From an uncultured SAR86 cluster bacterium (GTDB lineage: Bacteria; Pseudomonadota; Gammaproteobacteria; Magnimaribacterales; D2472), in the NCBI GenBank assembly GCA_902631785.1, contig CACOZT010000005.1, positions 1 through 36,239 on the forward strand: a stretch of DNA of 36,239 nucleotides, read 5' to 3'. A program made the translations under genes and the position numbers. The notes under the pieces are model-generated. The model searched no databases. It was not told the DNA's origin and saw only the letters and a list, made by a program, of their open reading frames with translations. Below are positions 10,384-19,900 of this stretch, piece by piece (positions within the stretch are counted from its first letter, which is position 1; each line of letters starts with the position of its first letter).

Positions 10384-11571
10384 ATGAAAAATGTAGTTAT
10401 TGTAGATAGTGTTAGAACAGGATTAGCAAAATCTCATAGAGGCGGCTTTAATATGACAAGGCCTGACGAAATGCTAGCGCATATTATAGATGCTATGTTG
10501 GATAGGAATCCTAACCTTCCACCTGAAGAGGTAGAAGATATTATTATGGGTTGTGGAAATCCTGAGGGAGCTCAGGGTCATAATGTTGGAAGAAACGCTG
10601 CAGTTCTATCTAAATTACCAATAACAACTGGCGGCACAACTATAAATAGATATTGCTCTTCTGGACTTCAGTCAATATCAATGGCAGCTGGCCAAATTAT
10701 GGCAGGTTCATATGACACAGTTATTGCTGGCGGAGCAGAAACTATTTCTATGATGAATATGAATATGGATAACTTTGTTAATGAAAGACTGGCTGAGGAA
10801 GTTCCTGGAATTTATTTCCCAATGGGAATGACCGCAGAAGTAGTTGCAAAACGATATGAGGTTTCTAGAGAAGCACAAGATGAATATGCGTTTGAGAGTC
10901 AAATGAGAACTGCTGCAGCTCAACAATCTGGTGGCTATGATGACGAGATTATACCTATGGATACTAAAATGCTTCTTACTAACAAAGAAACAGGTGAATC
11001 AAAAGAAATTGAATATACAGTTGATAAAGATGAATGTAACAGGCCGGAAACAACTCTTGAAGGCTTAGCTTCTCTAAAACCAGTTTTCGATCCGGAAAAC
11101 GGATCTGTAACTGCAGGTAACTCCTCGCAATTGTCAGATGGTGCATCAGTAACACTTGTAATGTCTGAAGATAAAGCCAAGGAACTAAATTTAAAACCTT
11201 TAGCATATTTTAGAGGTTTTACTACCATGGGTTGTGAGCCAGATGAGATGGGAATTGGACCAATTTACTCTGTTCCTAAGCTATTAAAAAATTATAATCT
11301 TTCAATTGACGATATTGATATATGGGAGCTTAACGAAGCATTTGCAGTTCAAGTAGTCTATTGCAGAGACAAGCTTGGCATATCAATGGATAAACTTAAT
11401 CTTGATGGTGGTTCAATTTCAATAGGGCACCCATTTGGCATGACTGGTTCAAGACAAGTTGGGCACCTTGCAAGACAGCTTCAAAATTTAGATAAGCAGT
11501 TTGGCGTAGTAACAATGTGTGTTGGCGGTGGAATGGGAGCTAGCGGATTGTTTGAAAGATATCCTTCTTGA
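10384..11571 (+). CDS. Thiolase (acetyl-CoA acyltransferase, FadA/AtoB type)
   Basis: 395 residues, full-length degradative-type thiolase. The nucleophile is Cys91 in NRYCSSGLQ. Other catalytic parts are ELNEAFAVQ, the His of GGSISIGHPFGMTG and the second Cys in CVGGGMGAS near the C-terminus. It cleaves 3-ketoacyl-CoA or condenses two acyl-CoAs; sequence alone does not fix chain length. There is no fadB/fadJ partner next to it, so I give no symbol. Start ATG has GGAG (10375-10378) just upstream, one of the clearer ribosome binding sites here. Its TGA overlaps the TTG start of thiL (TTGA at 11568-11571). Confidence 0.93.
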   Translation: MKNVVIVDSVRTGLAKSHRGGFNMTRPDEMLAHIIDAMLDRNPNLPPEEVEDIIMGCGNPEGAQGHNVGRNAAVLSKLPITTGGTTINRYCSSGLQSISMAAGQIMAGSYDTVIAGGAETISMMNMNMDNFVNERLAEEVPGIYFPMGMTAEVVAKRYEVSREAQDEYAFESQMRTAAAQQSGGYDDEIIPMDTKMLLTNKETGESKEIEYTVDKDECNRPETTLEGLASLKPVFDPENGSVTAGNSSQLSDGASVTLVMSEDKAKELNLKPLAYFRGFTTMGCEPDEMGIGPIYSVPKLLKNYNLSIDDIDIWELNEAFAVQVVYCRDKLGISMDKLNLDGGSISIGHPFGMTGSRQVGHLARQLQNLDKQFGVVTMCVGGGMGASGLFERYPS

Positions 11572-12458
11572 TATCAGAATCAGCAATTTTAAATTGCTTT
11601 CAGCATTTAGTTGATCATAAGCAAGATGATACTGTATTGGTTGGATCTGGAGATGATGCAGCAGTAATAAAATCTCAAGATAAAGATCTTGTTCATTCGA
11701 TTGATATATCAAAAGTTAATTCTCATTTTCCTGAAGATTCTTCACCACAGGATATTGCATACAGATCCATTGCAGTTGCTTTGAGTGATTTAGCAGCCAT
11801 GGGAGCATATCCATCGTTTATATCAATTGGATTGACATCAAATAATACAGATTTAGATTGGTATAAAAAATTCACTAGCGGAGTTGAGAAAATATTAAAT
11901 GAATATCAAATAAAATTAGTTGGAGGAGATATCACTAATGGAGAGATCAGCGTATGTGTTAACGTTTTTGGATACGCTTATGAAAATAATATTTTAAGAT
12001 CAACTGCAAAAGTCGGAGATTTAATATTTATAACTGGCCCATTGGGAGAAGGTAGAAGGGGATTAGAAGATTGGAAAAATAATAAAAAAACTGAATTCGT
12101 AAAAAAGTTTTTTAATCCTAAAGTAGATTTTGACAAAAGTAAGTTCATTTCTAAATATGCCAATAGTTGCGTTGATATTTCAGACGGATTAATAAAAGAT
12201 CTAACAAGCATATGTGAATCCTCAAAAGTTGGTGCTGAAATAATTTATGAAAATATACCTATGACCAATGATTTTGATGATCTATCTTATGGAGATGACT
12301 ATAAATTGTGTTATACATGTTCACCAGAATTTAAAGATAGCGAACTTACTTTAGAAGACTTTTGTATTGGTGAAATCAAGTCAAATAAAGAAATAATTAT
12401 TAAAAAAGATAATTCGGTAATCGACTTTAAAACGCATGGATGGGATTCCTTTGAGTAA
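11568..12458 (+). CDS. thiL: Thiamine-monophosphate kinase
   Basis: 296 residues. Phosphorylates thiamine monophosphate to the cofactor diphosphate. ATP-binding and metal motifs of the ThiL/PurM superfamily: VGSGDDAAVI near residue 25, the ALSDLAAMGA segment, VGGDIT, VDISDGLIKDL and GDDYKLCY (family GEDYELLF). Start is TTG, overlapping the thiolase stop by 4 bases. The ORF has no alternative start before the GDD motif. In E. coli thiL lies between nusB and pgpA. Here nusB is about 6.5 kb away on the other strand, and a flavoprotein gene sits between thiL and pgpA. Confidence 0.92.
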   Translation: MISESAILNCFQHLVDHKQDDTVLVGSGDDAAVIKSQDKDLVHSIDISKVNSHFPEDSSPQDIAYRSIAVALSDLAAMGAYPSFISIGLTSNNTDLDWYKKFTSGVEKILNEYQIKLVGGDITNGEISVCVNVFGYAYENNILRSTAKVGDLIFITGPLGEGRRGLEDWKNNKKTEFVKKFFNPKVDFDKSKFISKYANSCVDISDGLIKDLTSICESSKVGAEIIYENIPMTNDFDDLSYGDDYKLCYTCSPEFKDSELTLEDFCIGEIKSNKEIIIKKDNSVIDFKTHGWDSFE

Positions 12459-13497
12459 AAAAATTGGAATAATTGGAGGTGGAATTACTGGTCTAATAGT
12501 AGGCATTTTTTTGGCAAGAGAAGGTCATAAAGTATCAATTTTTGAAAAAAATACTTTACTAAGTGAGACAAGTTCCAAAACTACAAAACTTTTACATGGA
12601 GGGCTAAGGTATCTAGAGAACTTTCAATTTAATGAAGTTAAAAATGGTCTAAATGATAGATCATGGTGGTTAGAAAATTTCCCAATTCATACAAGAAAAT
12701 TACAGATATATATACCTTTCAAAAATATGTTTTCTTTAGTGCTAATGAAGTCTTTCTTTGGAATTAAGTTATATGAATTCTTAGCAGGTTCAAAAAATAT
12801 TGGTACAAGCTCTATATCACAGCAAATTGATAATCATAATCTTGGTATAAAAGATAACTATAAAACCTACCTGTCATTTTTTGATGGGGGTATGGATGAT
12901 GATTCTCTAGGAAGAGAGCTAATTAAAATTGCTAGAGAACTTGATATAGAAATATTAGAAAATAATGAAGTTAAAGAATTTGATCCTCAAGGTAATATTG
13001 ATGAAAATCATTTTGACAAAATAATATTAGCAGTAGGTCCATGGTCGAAAATATTACTCGAACAAAATAATATTAAAAGTTTAAAAGATATCGATTATAT
13101 AAAAGGAAGCCATTTAATCATCAATAGAACATTGGAGTCAGGATTGATGTTTTCAGATAAAAATAATTCAAGATACATTTTTGCTCTGCCATATAAAGAT
13201 AAGGTTTTGTTGGGAACAACTGAAGAAAAAGTTTCCCATCCTGAGTTTCCTGAGATAACTAATGATGAAATTGAATACCTTATTGATAGTTTTAATCGAC
13301 TATTAAATGAGCCTATTTCAAAATCAGAGATAATCAGTACATATTCTGGAGTTAGACCACTAATAAAATCAAAAGATAACTTTCACAAGTCCACTAGAGA
13401 TTTTTTTATCCAAGAAAATGATTCGCTTTTAACTATTTTTGGTGGCAAGTGGACGACATCGCCTTCTATTGCAAGAAAAATTGTTACAATGATTTAA
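12436..13497 (+). CDS. FAD-dependent oxidoreductase, GlpD-like but lacking the C-terminal domain
   Basis: 353 residues, closely patterned on the FAD/substrate part of aerobic glycerol-3-phosphate dehydrogenase GlpD. Visible: dinucleotide fold IGIIGGGITGLIVGIFLAREG, then LLHGGLRYLENFQF (GlpD KLIHGGLRYLEHYEF), AVGPWSK, IKGSHLII, LLGTTEEK, TYSGVRPL and FGGKWTT. E. coli GlpD has 501 residues. This protein stops just after the FGGK(L/W)TT motif, so the helical C-terminal domain is absent and pgpA follows one base later. Start is ATG 12436 or, with GGATGGGA just upstream, TTG 12451; it overlaps the end of thiL either way. Oxidation of glycerol 3-phosphate is plausible but not certain. Confidence 0.85.
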   Translation: MDGIPLSKKIGIIGGGITGLIVGIFLAREGHKVSIFEKNTLLSETSSKTTKLLHGGLRYLENFQFNEVKNGLNDRSWWLENFPIHTRKLQIYIPFKNMFSLVLMKSFFGIKLYEFLAGSKNIGTSSISQQIDNHNLGIKDNYKTYLSFFDGGMDDDSLGRELIKIARELDIEILENNEVKEFDPQGNIDENHFDKIILAVGPWSKILLEQNNIKSLKDIDYIKGSHLIINRTLESGLMFSDKNNSRYIFALPYKDKVLLGTTEEKVSHPEFPEITNDEIEYLIDSFNRLLNEPISKSEIISTYSGVRPLIKSKDNFHKSTRDFFIQENDSLLTIFGGKWTTSPSIARKIVTMI

Positions 13498-13498
13498 C

Positions 13499-13993
13499 AT
13501 GCAAAAGTTTCCATATTTAAAAAATCCATATCATTTTTTAGCAACTTTGGGTGGTCTTGGTCTATTTCCAATAGCACCGGGAACTGTCGGAACAATATTT
13601 GCTTGGCTTATGTTTATAGTCTTGTCACATTTTATTAATGCAATTACTTTAGTCATTGTTTCAGTATTTATGATTATATTTGCGGTTTATATATCAAGTG
13701 TTGCTACTAAAGATCTTATTGAGAAAGATCATAAGTCAATCGTAATTGATGAGTTGGCCGGTATTTGGTTCTCTATGATTCCTGTGCTTTTTATAGCGTC
13801 AACACAATATGAAAGATCTTTTTATGCTTTATTAGTATTAGTATTATTTAGAATATTTGATATTTTTAAGCCTTATCCAATTTCATACATAGACAAAAAT
13901 ATTAAAAGCGGATTCGGAGTTGTTCTTGATGACTTAGTTGCTGGAGTTTTTGCAGCAGTATTTGCATCAATTACAATAATTTACTTAATTTAG
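13499..13993 (+). CDS. pgpA: Phosphatidylglycerophosphatase A
   Basis: 164 residues, integral membrane. Dephosphorylates phosphatidylglycerophosphate to phosphatidylglycerol. Family motifs: GLGLFPIAPGTVGT near the N-terminus, IVIDELAGIW, FRIFDIFKPYPISYIDKNI and GFGVVLDDLVAGVFAA. There are about four hydrophobic segments. It starts one base after the GlpD-like gene. Its last 23 bases run into the 3' end of dxs on the opposite strand. Confidence 0.95.
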   Translation: MQKFPYLKNPYHFLATLGGLGLFPIAPGTVGTIFAWLMFIVLSHFINAITLVIVSVFMIIFAVYISSVATKDLIEKDHKSIVIDELAGIWFSMIPVLFIASTQYERSFYALLVLVLFRIFDIFKPYPISYIDKNIKSGFGVVLDDLVAGVFAAVFASITIIYLI

Positions 13994-15839
13994 ACCTGAT
14001 ACTTTCAATATCTAATCCAGCTTCAATCAACATTTCCTCTCTTGAGGCATGTTCGATAAATCTGTCAGGTATTCCAAAAAGAATTGATCTAACCTTTAAA
14101 TTTTCATTAGATACAAATTCTTGAACTGCACTTCCAGCGCCTCCCATAATTGAACCGTCTTCTATAGAAATAAAAACCTCAGCCTTTTTAAGTAGTTTCT
14201 TCAATAACTTTTCATCTAAAGGTTTTACAAAACGCATATCAACTAAGGTTGCTTTAAGTTCCTTCGAAATTTTATTTGCTTCTTCTAAAAGAGTCCCAAA
14301 GTTCAAAATTACAATTTCAGAACTTTCCTCATTTATTATATTTGCTTCTCCAATACTTAAAGGTTTAAGATCTTTATCAACTTTACTATTAGGTCCAGTA
14401 CCTCTTGGATACCTGACAGAGGCTGGTCCGTTATGTAAGTACGCTGTTGTTAACAATTTTCTTGTTTCATTTTCATCTGAGGGAGTACATATCACCATGT
14501 TTGGTATACACCTCAAATAAGCAATATCATAATTACCTGAATGAGTAGGACCATCTTCACCAACAAGACCAGCTCTATCCAATGCAAATGTGACATCAAG
14601 ATTTTGAACAGCAACGTCATGTATTAATTGATCGTAACCTCTTTGTAAAAAAGTAGAATATATTGCTAAGACAGGTTTCTTTTTTTCTACGGATAAACCT
14701 GCGGCAAATGTTACAGAATGCTGCTCCGCAATTGCAACATCAAAATATCTATCAGGAAATTTTTTACTGAATTCAACGAGTCCTGATCCTTCTCTCATAG
14801 CAGGAGTAATTCCAATGAGATCCTCACTAACTTTGGCCATATCTATAATCCATTCACCAAATATATCTTGATATTTTTTTTGTTTAGATTGTTTATCTTT
14901 GATTGATTTAATCTTCCCAATTGCATGGAAACCAATTCTATCCGCTTCAGCTGAATCCAAACCTGCGCCTTTTTTTGTGATTACATGTAAAAATTGAGGG
15001 CCATCAAATTCTTTTAGGTTCGAAATAACATCATTTAATTCTTTAAGATTATGCCCATCAATTGGCCCAATATAATTTAAACCAAGTTCCTCAAAAATGG
15101 TTCCTGGTGCTACCATAGCTTTCATTTGTGTCTCTACTTTTCTAGCTAAATGATATGCTTGTGGTAAAGGTTTCAAGAAACTAGAACCACTCTTTTTAAT
15201 TCCTTTATAAATTTTTGATGCCCATATTCTTGAAAAGTAATTAGATAAGCCACCAACATTTTCTGAAATAGACATATCATTATCATTTAAAATAATTAAC
15301 AAGTTGGGTTTTAAATGTCCAATGTGACTTAGTGCCTCAAAAGCCATACCCGCTGTCATAGCTCCATCTCCAATTACAGCAACATGTTTCTTATCGGGAC
15401 TAGATTCTTTTGTTGCAATTGCCATACCTACAAGAGCGCTCAAAGAAGTGCTTGAGTGACCGACACCAAAAGCATCATATTCACTTTCCGATATCGAAGG
15501 GAAGGGCGCCAAACCATTTTTCTTTCTAATTGTAGTAATTTTATCTTTTCTTCCTGTAAGGATTTTATGAGGGTATGCTTGATGACCAACATCCCATACT
15601 AAATTATCATATGGAGTGTTATACAGATGGTGAAGTATTATTGTTAGCTCAACAACACCAAGCCCACCACCCAAATGTCCACCACTTTGACCTACTGAAT
15701 ATAGTAAAAATTCCCTTAACTCATTTGCTAGAGTTTCTAGTTCATTTATTGAAAATGATCTTAAGTCAGAGGGAAAAGTCACTGAATCTAGCAAAGGAGT
15801 TTTTGGCAGTTCAGTAGGTATTTCTTTAAAGATTTTCAA
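13971..15839 (-). CDS. dxs: 1-deoxy-D-xylulose-5-phosphate synthase
   Basis: 622 residues, full length. TPP enzyme that condenses pyruvate and glyceraldehyde 3-phosphate, the entry to the MEP isoprenoid pathway. Motifs: SGGHLGGGLGVVELT, WDVGHQAYPHKILTGR, TPP/metal region GDGAMTAGMAFEALSH through NDNDMSISENVGG, and the catalytic-Glu region VAIAEQHSVTFAAGL in the second domain. Start is TTG, one base after the ispA stop, with only a weak AGAG upstream; no better start exists. Last gene of the minus-strand run beginning at aroG. xseB-ispA-dxs is conserved synteny. Confidence 0.97.
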   Translation of the reverse strand: MKIFKEIPTELPKTPLLDSVTFPSDLRSFSINELETLANELREFLLYSVGQSGGHLGGGLGVVELTIILHHLYNTPYDNLVWDVGHQAYPHKILTGRKDKITTIRKKNGLAPFPSISESEYDAFGVGHSSTSLSALVGMAIATKESSPDKKHVAVIGDGAMTAGMAFEALSHIGHLKPNLLIILNDNDMSISENVGGLSNYFSRIWASKIYKGIKKSGSSFLKPLPQAYHLARKVETQMKAMVAPGTIFEELGLNYIGPIDGHNLKELNDVISNLKEFDGPQFLHVITKKGAGLDSAEADRIGFHAIGKIKSIKDKQSKQKKYQDIFGEWIIDMAKVSEDLIGITPAMREGSGLVEFSKKFPDRYFDVAIAEQHSVTFAAGLSVEKKKPVLAIYSTFLQRGYDQLIHDVAVQNLDVTFALDRAGLVGEDGPTHSGNYDIAYLRCIPNMVICTPSDENETRKLLTTAYLHNGPASVRYPRGTGPNSKVDKDLKPLSIGEANIINEESSEIVILNFGTLLEEANKISKELKATLVDMRFVKPLDEKLLKKLLKKAEVFISIEDGSIMGGAGSAVQEFVSNENLKVRSILFGIPDRFIEHASREEMLIEAGLDIESIRSKLSKLL

Positions 15840-15840
15840 T

Positions 15841-16710
15841 TTATTTTTCTCTGTATGAAATATATTTTGCTAATTCTATCAATAAATCAATTTCACCTGA
15901 TTCAATATTTCTTAAATCATTAATTGCAGATTCACACAAACTTTTAGATCTTTGAATGGATTCATCAAGACCAAAAATATTAACGTATGTAGCCTTACAA
16001 TTTTTTATATCTGAATTAATATTTTTTCCTAAAGTTTTCTCATTTGAAGTGATTTCGAGAATATCATCTGTTATCTGAAATGCTAATCCAATTTTCCTTC
16101 CAAAGTTGGCCATATGATTTTTTTCTTCGGAAATTTCATTACCTATTTGCCCCAACATGACAGAGCATTCTATAAGTTTGCCTGTTTTTAGAATGTGAAT
16201 ATTTTCAATGAGTTGCTTATCTATTTTTTTTGTTTCTGAATTTATATCCAAATGTTGACCGTATACCATACCATTTTTGCCACATGCCTTACTTATCATT
16301 CTTATTGCTTCAACTTTATAGCTATCTTTTAAAGAACTTTCATCACAAATAATCTCATAAGCAAGAGTTTGAAGCGCATCCCCAGCAAGAATTGCATTTG
16401 CCTCACCAAATTTAATATGACTTGAATCCTGTCCTCTTCGTAAATCGTCATCGTCCATCGATGGAAGGTCATCATGGATTAACGAATAAGTATGAATGAG
16501 TTCTACTCCTGTAGCCATGGTTATAAGACCAACATCAGAGATTTTTTTATTGATCTTTCCAGATGCAATAATTAGAGCTGCTCTAATCATTTTACTCTCA
16601 CCCAAAGCTGAGTAAGACATAGCCTTTTCAATTAGATTAGAATTACCAATTGATTTGTCAATATTTTGAGAAACTTGATGTCTCGTTTGAGATAGAAAAT
16701 CTTCCAACAC
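15841..16710 (-). CDS. ispA: Farnesyl diphosphate synthase (short-chain polyprenyl synthase)
   Basis: 289 residues. Builds FPP from IPP and DMAPP/GPP. The first Asp-rich motif, from Asp80 (DDLPSMDDDDLRRG), is nearly identical to that of E. coli IspA, as is the FGEANAILAGDALQTLA segment. The second Asp-rich motif is in FQITDDILE. The usual IPP-binding GGKRLRP is changed to GESKMIRA (Lys40 and Arg43 kept, one Arg and the Pro lost). It lies between xseB (5-base gap) and dxs (1-base gap), so all three are probably co-translated. It also supplies precursor for ubiquinone and undecaprenyl phosphate. Confidence 0.95.
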   Translation of the reverse strand: MLEDFLSQTRHQVSQNIDKSIGNSNLIEKAMSYSALGESKMIRAALIIASGKINKKISDVGLITMATGVELIHTYSLIHDDLPSMDDDDLRRGQDSSHIKFGEANAILAGDALQTLAYEIICDESSLKDSYKVEAIRMISKACGKNGMVYGQHLDINSETKKIDKQLIENIHILKTGKLIECSVMLGQIGNEISEEKNHMANFGRKIGLAFQITDDILEITSNEKTLGKNINSDIKNCKATYVNIFGLDESIQRSKSLCESAINDLRNIESGEIDLLIELAKYISYREK

Positions 16711-16715
16711 TTTAT

Positions 16716-16940
16716 TTATGTGTTATCAATTTCAGAAGCAGAACCATCATCTAGAAGTTTTTTAATTTTTAATTCTGCTGATTGAAGTTGTTTTTGACAT
16801 TCCTTTACAAGATTTACGCCTTTTTCAAATGACTTTACGGAGTCTTCTAAATTAATATTTTCATCTTCTAATTTTGAAACAATACTTTCAAGTTCTTTAA
16901 GAGATGACTCAAAATCTATTTTTTTATCTTCTTTAGCCAT
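16716..16940 (-). CDS. xseB: Exodeoxyribonuclease VII small subunit
   Basis: 74 residues, two helices, typical XseB: FESSLKELESIVSKLEDENINLEDSVKSFEKG then LVKECQKQLQSAELKIKKL. It caps the XseA subunits of the single-strand-specific exonuclease. ATG start, 3 bases after the RND pump stop and 5 bases before ispA. Confidence 0.95.
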   Translation of the reverse strand: MAKEDKKIDFESSLKELESIVSKLEDENINLEDSVKSFEKGVNLVKECQKQLQSAELKIKKLLDDGSASEIDNT

Positions 16941-16943
16941 AAT

Positions 16944-19900
16944 TTATTGTATGCCATCCACTTGTGTTTTAAAGAATTTTTTGTATTCATTTTTTAATGC
17001 GAAGGGTAATGATAAAACTGCCGGAGTAAGTATTAATGTCATAAAGGTACTAAATCCAAGACCCCATACAATTGATACTGCAAGATTTGACCACCAATCT
17101 ACAACTCTACTTCCAATGACGACGTCTCTAGAAATAATATCTACACTCACGCCCATTGCCAAAGGCAATAAACCAAAAATTGTTGTAAGTGATGTAAGGA
17201 TAATTGGTCTTAATCTTTGCTTGCATGCATTTATGATATGAATTGATTGATCAATTTGAGGAGACTCCTCTTTTAATTTATTAAAAGTATCAATCAATAC
17301 TATATTGTTATTCACAACAATTCCTGCAAGAGTAACTATCGATATGCCTGTCATAGTTGTACTGAAAGACTTACCAGTAATGAGAAGGCCTAATAAAACT
17401 CCTACAAATGATATTGTAACCGCGGACAAAATAATGAAAGATTGATAAAAACTATTAAATTGTGTGATAAGCATCAATAGCATCATAAATATTGCTGTAA
17501 TACCAGCAACAAGTATAAATCTATTTACGTCTTCAGTTTCTTCAGCCATTCCACTAAATTTATAATTAATGTTTGGTCCTAAATCAGTAGTCTCTAGCCA
17601 ATCACTTAATTGGTTAATTTTTTCAGAGACCTTTGATTCATCCTCAGTTCCAGCTCCAATTTCTTGAAAATATTTGCCATTCTTTCTGTTAACTGTTTGA
17701 CGATTCTCTTTAGGTACAACTTGAACAAAAGAACTTACCGGCACAGTACCCTGTCTAGTAACAACGTTTAAGTCCCTTATTCCGGTAATAGTTCTATCAG
17801 AGTCTGGAAATCTAGCCCTTATTTCAACTTCGTCTTTAGCATCATCTGGTCTATATTCACCTACTTTAAATCCGGAAGTTAACATTTGAACCAAGGCACC
17901 AACATCGCTCACACTAACACCTAATTGAGCAGCTTTTTGTTTATCTACTTCAACGCTCCATTCAACAGACGGATATGCTTTGGATGAAAAAATATTATTT
18001 AAACCGCTCATATCATTACGCATATGATTTTCAATTTTGGTTACTGCCTCATTAACTTGTTCTTCTGTATCTCCGAAAACATCTAATTCAATAGGTGAAT
18101 CAAATGATGGTCCTCCTTCGTCTGCTTCTACTTCGACAGCTATTCCTGGCATGTCATTAGTTGATTCTTTTAAAAGATCCATAATTTCAAAGCCTGAAAT
18201 TTTTGTTTGAGAGGGTTCTAATGTCTCTATAAAACCACCTCCAACTCTATCAGAGCCTGACTCCCACCAATTCGAGCCAGATCTTAGGTATACATTTTTT
18301 ATGCCTTCAACCTCAAGAAATCTTTCTTCAACTTGTTCAATAATTTCTTTTGCTTCTAGCGCAGAAAAGTTACCCCTCGCTTTTATAGTTACATTGGCCT
18401 GGATTGGGTCAACAATTGCAAAATAAATTGTACCCATACCAGATATGGAATAACTCATAATTATTATTAGCAGAACGGATACGACTGCTGTTACAGTTTC
18501 AATTGGATTTCTAACAAACCTTTTTATGTATTTTCCGTACCAGTCGGTTAATTTTACAAAAATTGAGGTATGACCATCATCATTATTTAGAGCAGATTCT
18601 TTTTGTCCGAAGTAAGCCCCAAGAACAGGTATTACAATTAGTGAATAAAATAGCGATGCTGACAAAACAAAGAAAATTGTTATGGGGAGATATTTCATAA
18701 ACTGGCCAGTAAATCCTGGCCAAAACATCATTGGTATGAAAGCGGCCAATGTTGTTCCAGTTGACGCAATTATTGGATAAAACATTCTTTTTGAGGCTAA
18801 TGTATAACCTTCAACACGGGAGAGACCTTCTGCAATTTTTTTATCCGCATATTCTGTTATGACAATTGAGCCATCAATAAGCATTCCCATGCCAAGAAGC
18901 AACCCCATCATTACAAGGAAATTTACTTCCATATTCAAACTGTACAAAATTAAATATGTCATTAAAAAACAAAAAGGAATTGAAAGGCCAACTAACATTG
19001 AAACCCTTGTTCCCATACTCGCTATTACAAGCACCATAATTAAAACTACTGCAGCGATTATGTTTCCGTTTAGTTCTTTAACCATCAAACTTGCATATAT
19101 CGTATCGTCATTAGATACGACGATATCAAGGTTATTTGGAAGGGTTTTTTCAAAGCTTGATAGTATTTCCCTAATTGCATTTGATGCATCTATAGCATTG
19201 GCACTTTCCCTTAAAGAAATTTCCAATGTTACAGCATCCTCTCCATTTACTCTTGCATACGATGTGAAATCTTTGAATGTTCTCTTAATAACAGCTATAT
19301 CACCAAGAGTTACAATTGCATCTTTTGTAACTTTGACAGGAATTGCATATACATCTTTTGCAGATTCAATAATACTCGGAACTTCAATATTAAAACTTCC
19401 TCTTCCAGTATCTTGCTTACCTCCCGGAATTATCACATTGTTATTTGAAACAGAATAATAAATATCAGATAGAGTCACGCCATACGACTCCATTTTTGCT
19501 TTATCTATAACTCCTTCAAGAACTTCTTCAGGAGCACCTGTCATTCTAACTTCAAGAATTTGCTCAATAGGTTCAATTAAGTCTTTCAGCTCTCTGGCAT
19601 AAAAAACTTTTTGCCTAACCGAACTGCCACCAACAATACTAATGTTCATTACAGGAAAACTGGCTTCACTATATTCCTGGATCTGAGGATCTTCAGCCTC
19701 AAGCGGCAATTGATATTTAATTTCTTCTACTCCTTGTTTTACATCTACCAAGGCTTTATCAATATCAAAACCAACTTCAAATTCTAGGAATACCCTCGCA
19801 TAACTTAGATAGCTTGTGGATCTTATACTTTCTACTCCAGTAATTGTTTTTAATCTATTTTCAAGTGGTCTTGCTATTAGTCTAGATGTATCACTTGGAG

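Noticed and set aside
10708-11228. Open frames opposite the thiolase, and similar ones opposite gyrA, pntB and the RND gene
   Set aside because: They lie antisense to strongly conserved coding sequence, have low-complexity translations and no start signals.
12436-13497. The GlpD-like gene as a pseudogene
   Set aside because: The frame is intact, conserved motifs are present throughout, and it is tightly packed with pgpA. It is shorter than GlpD but not broken inside.
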